From the NCBI GenBank assembly GCA_018261895.1, contig JAGTRT010000022.1, positions 26,821 to 90,820 on the forward strand: a DNA stretch of 64,000 nt. Reading direction: 5' to 3'. The stretch's first letter is position 1, and every line of letters begins with the position of its first letter. This DNA is from Pseudomonadota bacterium. Lineage in GTDB: Bacteria > Pseudomonadota > Gammaproteobacteria > Burkholderiales > Rhodocyclaceae. The notes below the pieces were generated by a model. The model worked only from the letters and a program-made list of their open reading frames with translations, ran no database searches and was not told the origin of the DNA. This document shows, piece after piece, positions 58,790-64,000 of the stretch. The translations under genes and the position numbers were made by a program.

Positions 58790-60004
58790 TCAGGCGAACT
58801 GCCCGGCGACCCAGCCCGACGACCAGGCCCACTGGAAGTTGTAGCCACCCAGCCAACCCGTCACATCGACGACTTCGCCGACGAAATAGAGGCCGGGTGC
58901 GGCCTTGGCTTCCATGGTCTTGGACGATAGCGCATCGGTCGACACCCCGCCCAGCGTCACCTCGGCCTTGGCAAAACCCAGCGTGCCGGCCGGCATGAGC
59001 GGCCAGGCATTGAGCTTGCCGGCGATCAGATCGAGATCGCGGCGACCAAGTTCGCCGATCGGGCGCGTCACGACCTTTTCACCGCCGAGCAGTGCGCACC
59101 ACTCGTGGGCGAAGCGCCGGGGCAAGCGTTCGGCCAGCAGGTTGGGCAAATGCACGCGACCCTGCCGGTGTTCTTCGAGCCAGGCGCCGGCATCGAGGCC
59201 CGGCAGCAGGTCAATTTCGACGGGCTGCTTCTTGCCGCTGCGGTATTCCTGCATTTGCCAGTAGCTGGAAATCTGCAGGATGGCCGGGCCGGACAGGCCG
59301 CGGTGGGTGATCAGGACATTCTCGCGGAACTGCGCATCTTCAAATTGCGCGACGGCGTCGAGCGTCGATCCGGCCAGCGGCTTGATCGGTTCGAGCACCT
59401 CGGGCGCCAGGGCCAGCGGCACGAGGGCCGGCTTGGGCGGCACGACGGGAATGCCGAACTGTTCGGCCAGCCGGTAGCCAAACGGGCTGGCGCCGATTTT
59501 CGGGATGGCCAGACCGCCGGTGGCGACGACCAGCGAGGTACACGAAAACCGGCCTTTTTCCGTGTCGACCGTGTAACGCCGGGTCGCTTCATCGGGATGG
59601 CGCGCGACGTGTTGGACAGCGCAGGGAAAGGCCCATTGCACACCGACGTCGTCGCAGGCATCGCGCAGCATGTCGATGATCTGCTCGGCCGATTCGTCGC
59701 AGAACAACTGGCCGTGTTCGCGTTCGTGGTAGGCGATACGCCGCTTGTCCATCATCGCGATGAAATCGAACTGCGAGAAGCGCGCCAGGGCCGAGCGGCA
59801 GAAATGCGGGTTCTGCGACAGGTAGTTGTCGGGGCTGACCGTGCGGTTGGTGAAATTGCAACGACCGCCTCCCGAGATACGGATACGTTCGCCGAGCGTG
59901 GCGGCGTGATCGACGAGCAGGACGCGCCGGCCACGCGCCCCGGCCTGGGCCGCACACATCATGCCGGCTGCGCCGGCGCCGATGACGATGATGTCGAAAT
60001 GCAT
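58790..60004 (-). CDS. HI0933/BaiN-family NAD(P)/FAD-dependent oxidoreductase
   Basis: The 404-residue flavoprotein has IIVIGAGAAGMMCAAQAGAR (residues 5-24), the family signature RISGGGRCNFTNRTVSP, VVATGGLAIPKIGASPFGY and the C-terminal YFVGEVVDVTGWLGGYNFQW. It is a distant relative of the flavoprotein half of the gene at 35819, so the window has two HI0933 members. Physiological substrate is not known for most of the family. Confidence 0.92.
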   Translation of the reverse strand: MHFDIIVIGAGAAGMMCAAQAGARGRRVLLVDHAATLGERIRISGGGRCNFTNRTVSPDNYLSQNPHFCRSALARFSQFDFIAMMDKRRIAYHEREHGQLFCDESAEQIIDMLRDACDDVGVQWAFPCAVQHVARHPDEATRRYTVDTEKGRFSCTSLVVATGGLAIPKIGASPFGYRLAEQFGIPVVPPKPALVPLALAPEVLEPIKPLAGSTLDAVAQFEDAQFRENVLITHRGLSGPAILQISSYWQMQEYRSGKKQPVEIDLLPGLDAGAWLEEHRQGRVHLPNLLAERLPRRFAHEWCALLGGEKVVTRPIGELGRRDLDLIAGKLNAWPLMPAGTLGFAKAEVTLGGVSTDALSSKTMEAKAAPGLYFVGEVVDVTGWLGGYNFQWAWSSGWVAGQFA

Positions 60005-60393
60005 GGGGTCCGATCGGGAAAAATAGCTTGCGCTGAAACGGGGCGGATTCTATCACCCGGGCAAATCTAGCTGTTTTCCAGGTTTGTCGGTTGCCTTGTA
60101 ATTTTCATGTAAACACAACCTGCCAGAATGGCGAGTGGCTCGCTCGGCTCGACATAGTGTTTTGAAATCCGGACAAAATCTCCAGACAAACGATATTTAT
60201 GTCATTTTCATGAAACAGTTGGGCGCCGTCGCCACACATTTCCATCGGCGCTTTCAAACAACTGTATGTTAAATCAAGGCCGTAACTTGATATAGATCAT
60301 ACCAATAGCATTGCTGCAACGCAACATTTTGTAAAAATTTGTGTTACAATGCGTTTGCTTCATTTTTTTACTCTTCCATTCAAGGAGCGTCCG
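60005..60393. other. 389-bp intergenic region between the flavoprotein and phasin genes
   Basis: I see no gene here. It is AT-richer than its surroundings. It holds two copies of ATTTTCATG (60101-60109 and 60204-60212, the second inside the palindrome TTTCATGAAA), an FNR-like box (60287-60300) and a possible phasin -10 (TACAAT, 60345-60350). Confidence 0.6.
60287..60300 (+). promoter_or_regulatory. FNR/ANR-like box upstream of phasin
   Basis: TTGATATAGATCAT differs from the FNR consensus TTGAT-N4-ATCAA at one position. Its centre is about 63 bp upstream of a start site implied by the TACAAT at 60345-60350, near the -61.5 position of class I FNR sites. Confidence 0.55.
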
Positions 60394-60936
60394 ATGTCCA
60401 TCAACCCTGAGCAATTCGCCGCTGCCAACAAGGCCGCTATTGATTCCCTGCTGTCCGTCGCCAACACCGCCCTGGCATCCGCCGAGCGTATCGCGACTCT
60501 GAACCTGGAAACCGCCCGTTCGGTTCTGGAAGATTCCGTTTCCGGCGCCAAGGCCCTCATCGGTGCCAAGGATCCGCAAGAAGCCCTGTCCATCCAGGCC
60601 TCGCTGGCTCAGCCGAGCGTTGAGAAGGCTGTTGCCTACTCCAAGTCGGTCTACGAAATCTCGACCGAAACCCAGGAACAACTGGCCAAGATGGTTGAAG
60701 CCCAGTTCGCCGATTTCCAGAAGTCTGTTGGCTCCATGCTCGAAAAGGCTGCCAAGTCTGCTCCGGCCGGTTCTGACGTTGCCGTCGCTGCCGTTCAAAG
60801 CGCCATCGCTGCTGCCAACTCCGCTTTCGACAACTTCCGCAAGTCGGCCAAGCAAGTTGCCGATATCGCCCAGTCCAACGTCGCCGCTGCTACCAGCGCC
60901 ACGACCAAGGCTGTGAAGAAGGCCACCGCCAAGTAA
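60394..60936 (+). CDS. Phasin family protein
   Basis: Phasins coat polyhydroxyalkanoate granules. The ATG at 60394 (MSINPEQFAAANKAAIDSLL) follows AAGGAG by 7 bp and gives 180 residues. The sequence is almost entirely helical and amphipathic with the family phrases LETARSVLEDSVSGAKALIG and FADFQKSVGSMLEKAAKSAP. It ends in a Lys/Ala-rich tail (TTKAVKKATAK) as in PhaP. Codon use is strongly biased to preferred codons, suggesting high expression. A strong terminator follows. Confidence 0.93.
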   Translation: MSINPEQFAAANKAAIDSLLSVANTALASAERIATLNLETARSVLEDSVSGAKALIGAKDPQEALSIQASLAQPSVEKAVAYSKSVYEISTETQEQLAKMVEAQFADFQKSVGSMLEKAAKSAPAGSDVAVAAVQSAIAAANSAFDNFRKSAKQVADIAQSNVAAATSATTKAVKKATAK

Positions 60937-60960
60937 TATCGGCAGCTTCTGCTGAGACGA

Positions 60961-60986
60961 AAAGGCCCGCCAATGCGGGCCTTTTT
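60961..60986 (+). terminator. Rho-independent terminator after phasin
   Basis: AAAGGCCCGC-CAAT-GCGGGCCTTTTT is a perfect stem with a T run, 24 bp after the phasin stop. Its opposite strand could also end the broken NTF2-like gene. Confidence 0.93.
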
Positions 60987-61007
60987 CTTGGGCGCCTGAC
61001 TGAACCC

Positions 61008-61323
61008 TCAGGCCGCCAGCATGCGTCGCAAACCGCGCATGAGCGTGCCGATTGCCGGCAGCTTCATGTAAAGCTCCTCGGCCGCATCCCAGTAATCGCG
61101 GTGGTAATTGACCTTGCCATCGGCATCGAAGCGAAGATGCGACACGCCGCGCATGACCTGGGCCTCGCCCTTGCCCCACAGCTTCACGCGGTAGTAGAAC
61201 TCCCAGACCAGCATGGCGCCATGGGTCCTTGAAGTAGGCGTTCTCGGCGTAGAACTCGGGAAAACGCGCCACGCTGTCCGGGGCGAATTCGTTGTAGAAG
61301 ACGATGAGTTCGTCGAGGGTCAT
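61008..61323 (-). pseudogene. Broken NTF2-like (SnoaL) family gene
   Basis: The 5' part from the ATG at 61323 reads MTLDELIVFYNEFAPDSVARF and runs to YFKDP. The 3' part, in another frame (61214-61008), reads MLVWEFYYRVKLWGKGE to RGLRRMLAA. Intact relatives have some 35-40 residues between these blocks, so an internal deletion has removed them and shifted the frame. The join lies at a perfect 12-bp palindrome (CATGGCGCCATG, 61212-61223). It is the last gene of the MFS-DUF3833-SDR run, 1 bp after the SDR stop. Confidence 0.8.
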
Positions 61324-61324
61324 G

Positions 61325-62080
61325 TCAGCCTCCGGTCGTACGGCGAATGAGCGGGAAATACCAGCGGTAGGGCAAGAGCGCGAAGAATTTCATGAGGCGG
61401 GTAAAACGCTTGGGGAAGTGGATTTCGAAATGGCTCGCCGCAAAACCGTCGACCATCGCCTTGGCCGCTTGTTCCGGCGTAAGCAGGGCCGGCATCTCGA
61501 AATCGTTTTTGGCCGTCAGTTGCGTCGATACGAAGCCGGGATTGACGACCCAGACGCCGATGCCTTTCGGCGCCAGATCGATGTGCAGCACCTCGGCAAA
61601 ATGAATCAGGGCCGCCTTGCCCGGCCCGTAGCACAAAGCCTTGGGCAAGCCGCGATAACCGGCAACGCTGGCCAAGAAGGCGATGCCGCCGCCGGGTTTG
61701 AGGTCGGCCAGCACGGTGGAGGCGAGGCGCATGGCGGCGTTGAAATTGACAGTGACCACCTTTTCGGCGACGGCCAGATCGAAATTGTCGGCACGCATGG
61801 GCACGTAGTCGCCGGCCAGATAGACCACCAGATCGACGCCGCCCCAATGCTCCAGCATGCTCAGCCGGGCGCAATTGAGGCTGGCAACATCGGTGGCGTC
61901 GCAGGGCAGCAGCAGGGCATCGGAAATGGCCAGTGCGGCGAGCTTGTCGGCGCTGCGGGCCGACAGGGCCAGTCGTGCACCGCGCTGGCTCAATTCGCGG
62001 GCGACCGCCGCGCCAATGCCGCTCGAGGCGCCGACCAGCCAGACGCGCTTGCCTTTCCAGTCAGTGATGGTCGGGTTCAT
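61325..62080 (-). CDS. Short-chain dehydrogenase/reductase
   Basis: The ATG at 62080 overlaps the stop of the DUF3833 gene (ATGA) and gives 251 residues. The Rossmann motif is VGASSGIGAAVARELSQRG. The catalytic residues are in SVAGYRGLPKALCYGPGKAA, where the Ser-Tyr-Lys triad is Ser, Tyr of LCYGPGK and the Lys four residues later. The C terminus is basic and partly hydrophobic (KFFALLPYRWYFPLI), suggesting membrane association. In other proteobacteria this SDR accompanies the DUF3833, NTF2-like and cyclopropane-fatty-acid genes of an oxidative-stress cluster. Confidence 0.9.
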   Translation of the reverse strand: MNPTITDWKGKRVWLVGASSGIGAAVARELSQRGARLALSARSADKLAALAISDALLLPCDATDVASLNCARLSMLEHWGGVDLVVYLAGDYVPMRADNFDLAVAEKVVTVNFNAAMRLASTVLADLKPGGGIAFLASVAGYRGLPKALCYGPGKAALIHFAEVLHIDLAPKGIGVWVVNPGFVSTQLTAKNDFEMPALLTPEQAAKAMVDGFAASHFEIHFPKRFTRLMKFFALLPYRWYFPLIRRTTGG

Positions 62081-62598
62081 CGTTTCACGAAGGTCAGCGT
62101 CACTTCGCCCAGGTTGAAGCCCCATTTCGACATGTAGGAGCGGTTCATCATGACCTTGTCGTCCATCAGGAACATCCAGTCGTCGAAATCGACGTTGTAC
62201 ACCTTGCCGTCGACGGGCAGGGCCAGCACGTAGCGCCAGCGCAGGGCGTTGCCGGCCACTTCTCCGATCGCCTCCCCGACCACATCGTCAGCCCGGCCAC
62301 GGAAAGTGCCGTCTGCCTGCTTGGTCAGCGTCCATACGCGGCGCGAGGTGGTGCCGTCCGACCACTTGAAGTTCTCGTCGAGGACGCCGGTATCGCCCGT
62401 CCATTTGGCGTCGATGACGACGTGGAAACGTTTTTGCACCTCGCCGGAACGGCCCTGGAAAATGCCCCAGGCGTCGAGCGTGCCGTTGAGGTAGGTCTTG
62501 AGGTCGAGGCTGGGTTGCTCGGCCCGGTATTGTTCGACACCGGTCGAGGCACAGCCGGCGAGACCAAGGGTAAAGGCGGCAGCAAGCAGTAGTTTCAT
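62077..62598 (-). CDS. DUF3833 lipoprotein
   Basis: The 173-residue protein has a lipoprotein signal (MKLLLAAAFTLGLAGCASTG, Cys at 16). The conserved DUF3833 body has LDLKTYLNGTLDAWGIFQGR, FKWSDGTTSRRVWTLTK and DDWMFLMDDKVMMNRSYMSK. Its start overlaps the MFS stop and its end overlaps the SDR start, each by four bases. The function of the family is unknown; its gene neighbours suggest a role in membrane lipid stress response. Confidence 0.9.
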   Translation of the reverse strand: MKLLLAAAFTLGLAGCASTGVEQYRAEQPSLDLKTYLNGTLDAWGIFQGRSGEVQKRFHVVIDAKWTGDTGVLDENFKWSDGTTSRRVWTLTKQADGTFRGRADDVVGEAIGEVAGNALRWRYVLALPVDGKVYNVDFDDWMFLMDDKVMMNRSYMSKWGFNLGEVTLTFVKR

Positions 62599-63818
62599 GA
62601 TTTGATCTCCAGGGAATGGCGCCAGCGCCAGAGCAGCGCACCGGCCAGCGCCTTGAAGGCGAGTGGCAACAAGGCGTAGGCAAAGGTCAGCGCGGGCAGC
62701 CCGGCGCTACCGCCCGGCACATAGCCGAGCGCACCGAGCAGGGGTAGTGAAAGCCCGGCGGCCAGCGCCAGGTTGAGTTTGGCCACGAAATTCCAGACGC
62801 CGAAACAGGCCCCGGCCTGCCCCTGCCGTTCGCCGAGGTCGGCAGCGATGGCGGCCGGCAGTGCGAGGTCAGCGCCGAGGGCGAGCCCGGAAGCGATGCA
62901 GATGGCCGCGAAGGCCCAGACGTCACCCGCACCGAGCAGGCTGGCGCCGGCGAAGGCGAGAATGGAAACGACCATCGCCAGCAGCCAGGCAAAGACCCGC
63001 CCGCGCCGGGCCGAGAGCATGACCCAGAGCGGCAAGGAGGCAGCGCCAGCGATGAAGTACAGGGCGAGCAGCGGGCCGCTGGCCGACTCGGCCTGCAGTA
63101 CATCGGCGACGAAGAACAGGAAGAGTGTGGCGGGTAGTGCGGCGGCGATGCCGTTGGCGACGAAAACGATGAGCAGGCGGCGGAAAGCCGGGTCAGCAAA
63201 AACTCGGCGCAGGCTGGGCAACAAGGGCTGGCTGGCGGCGAGCACCGGCTTGCCGACGCCGACGCGGCTGAAGGTCGTGAGCGCAGCGATGAGTAACAGC
63301 GGCGGCAGTATCCAGCTCAGGCGCGCGATGCCATCGCTCAGGTTGGCCGCCAGCAAGGTAGGCAATGCTGCGGCGAGGACGACACCGAGCAGGCCGAAGC
63401 CTTCTCTTGATGCGGTCAACCGGGTTCGCAGAACGGAGTCCTCACCAATATCCGCCCCCCAGGCTTGATAGGCCACGCTGGCGCCCGAGAAACCGAGGTA
63501 AGTCAGGGCCAGCGAGCCGAGCAGCCAGAGCGCGGCGTGCTCGGCCGGCGGATTGAGCAGTGCGACGAAACCGATGGCGAAGGGCAACAAGGCCAGCGCC
63601 ACCATGCGTGGCCGGGAAACGCGGTCAGCCAGCCAGCCGAGCCAGGGGTCAATGCCGGCATCGAGCAGGCGAGCACCGAGCAGGATGAAACCGAGCAAGG
63701 CCAGCTCCATGCCGGCGGTTTCGGCGTAGTAACGGGGGACGTGGACGTAGATCGGGAGCGCGGCGAAGGCCAGGGGGAGGCCTAGCAGGCCATAGGAGAG
63801 GATGCGGCCGGTGGTCAT
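62595..63818 (-). CDS. MFS transporter (GPH/MFS_2-like)
   Basis: The 407-residue protein (start MTTGRILSYGLLGLPLAFAA; an alternative ATG lies five codons earlier at 63833) has about twelve membrane helices. It carries the MFS signature between helices 2 and 3 (DAGIDPWLGWLADRVSRPRM). The ligand is not evident. It is the first gene of a four-gene run with DUF3833, SDR and the broken NTF2-like gene, where an MFS protein is often found and may move lipid precursors. A frame open upstream of the start is Arg-rich and improbable. Confidence 0.85.
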   Translation of the reverse strand: MTTGRILSYGLLGLPLAFAALPIYVHVPRYYAETAGMELALLGFILLGARLLDAGIDPWLGWLADRVSRPRMVALALLPFAIGFVALLNPPAEHAALWLLGSLALTYLGFSGASVAYQAWGADIGEDSVLRTRLTASREGFGLLGVVLAAALPTLLAANLSDGIARLSWILPPLLLIAALTTFSRVGVGKPVLAASQPLLPSLRRVFADPAFRRLLIVFVANGIAAALPATLFLFFVADVLQAESASGPLLALYFIAGAASLPLWVMLSARRGRVFAWLLAMVVSILAFAGASLLGAGDVWAFAAICIASGLALGADLALPAAIAADLGERQGQAGACFGVWNFVAKLNLALAAGLSLPLLGALGYVPGGSAGLPALTFAYALLPLAFKALAGALLWRWRHSLEIKS

Positions 63819-63908
63819 GGGGTTGGGGCCCATGGGCCAAGAGGGGGGGGGCCTGACGGGCGGCGTTTTTGTTCTGAGGCGCTGGTTTTCGCGCCTGACG
63901 CGCGAGCG

Positions 63909-63938
63909 TACTTTCTTTTGTTTGCCCAAAAGAAAGTA
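63909..63938. repeat. Inverted repeat TACTTTCTTTTG...CAAAAGAAAGTA
   Basis: A perfect 12-bp inverted repeat with a 6-base loop, embedded in a TTTCTTTTG...AAGAAAGTAGCCAAAG context. Similar sequences are found dispersed in many beta- and gammaproteobacterial genomes, often at gene ends. It lies upstream of the MFS gene near the window edge. Confidence 0.6.
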
Positions 63939-64000
63939 GCCAAAGAAAAGGTCACCCCTGGGTCGGTGCCGGCTGCGCCGGTTCCCTGCGCTACTCGTCG

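Noticed and set aside
60274..61323. 349-codon minus-strand frame running from the NTF2-like start through the phasin gene
   Set aside because: Only the first 36 codons or so are homologous to NTF2-like proteins. The rest is antisense to phasin and its terminator, so the gene is called broken.
1..64000. tRNA, rRNA, CRISPR array or transposase genes
   Set aside because: None was recognised by eye on either strand; a tRNAscan or covariance-model search would be decisive.

Overview
This 64 kb window looks like the chromosome of a betaproteobacterium of the Rhodocyclales, most like Dechloromonas or Azonexus. The assignment rests on the ndk-rlmN-pilF-rodZ-ispG-hisS-yfgM-bamB-der-hfq-hflX-hflK gene order, the high GC content, a phasin (polyhydroxyalkanoate metabolism), C4-dicarboxylate uptake systems and many signalling proteins. 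It is inferred from protein families and synteny, not from rRNA. I see no rRNA, tRNA, CRISPR array, prophage or insertion sequence.

Layout. (1) 1-11.9 kb, minus strand: one tightly packed housekeeping run (ndk to hflK, the last cut by the window edge), with overlaps or gaps of a few bases through most of it, then an uncharacterised membrane-anchored protein. (2) 12-19.4 kb: a C4-dicarboxylate locus holding a TRAP transporter (dctPQM), the secondary carrier dctA and the divergent two-component system dctB-dctR. The same inverted repeat, ATTGTGG-N4-CCACA, lies 85-97 bp upstream of both dctP and dctA and is a good operator candidate. (3) 19.4-26.4 kb: trxA, rho, rpmE, an ArnT-like glycosyltransferase, orn, an M48 protease, a small cytochrome c and rsgA. 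(4) 26.6-35.8 kb: an operon of an HD-GYP response regulator and two very large hybrid histidine kinases, the second carrying four CBS domains. (5) 35.8-44 kb, minus strand: a transglutaminase / circularly permuted ATP-grasp / alpha-E cluster, a conserved system of predicted peptide-ligase type whose product is not known, running into a YhiN-type flavoprotein. (6) 44.2-50.2 kb, minus strand: a light-sensing operon made of a CarH-like B12 MerR regulator, a heme oxygenase (bphO) and a bacteriophytochrome with GGDEF and EAL output. (7) 50.4-53.3 kb: an HD-GYP protein coupled to a PAS histidine kinase. (8) 53.5-64 kb: metabolic and stress genes, including a GST, an AlkD-like protein, cytochrome c', FAD proteins, a FUSC transporter, a phasin with an FNR-like box, and an MFS / DUF3833 / SDR / NTF2-like operon whose last gene is broken.

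The most unusual sequence-level signal is a dispersed element of about 38 bp (core TTTTTTCCGGTTGACCGT), present eight times between 24.0 and 55.6 kb in both orientations. Four copies lie inside coding sequence. Two of these supply the N-terminal hydrophobic segment of unrelated exported or membrane proteins, and two lie in one flavoprotein in different reading frames. The most interesting gene-level finding is the apparent three-gene photoreceptor operon that pairs a B12-type sensor with a bilin-type sensor, preceded by a 12-bp-arm inverted repeat.
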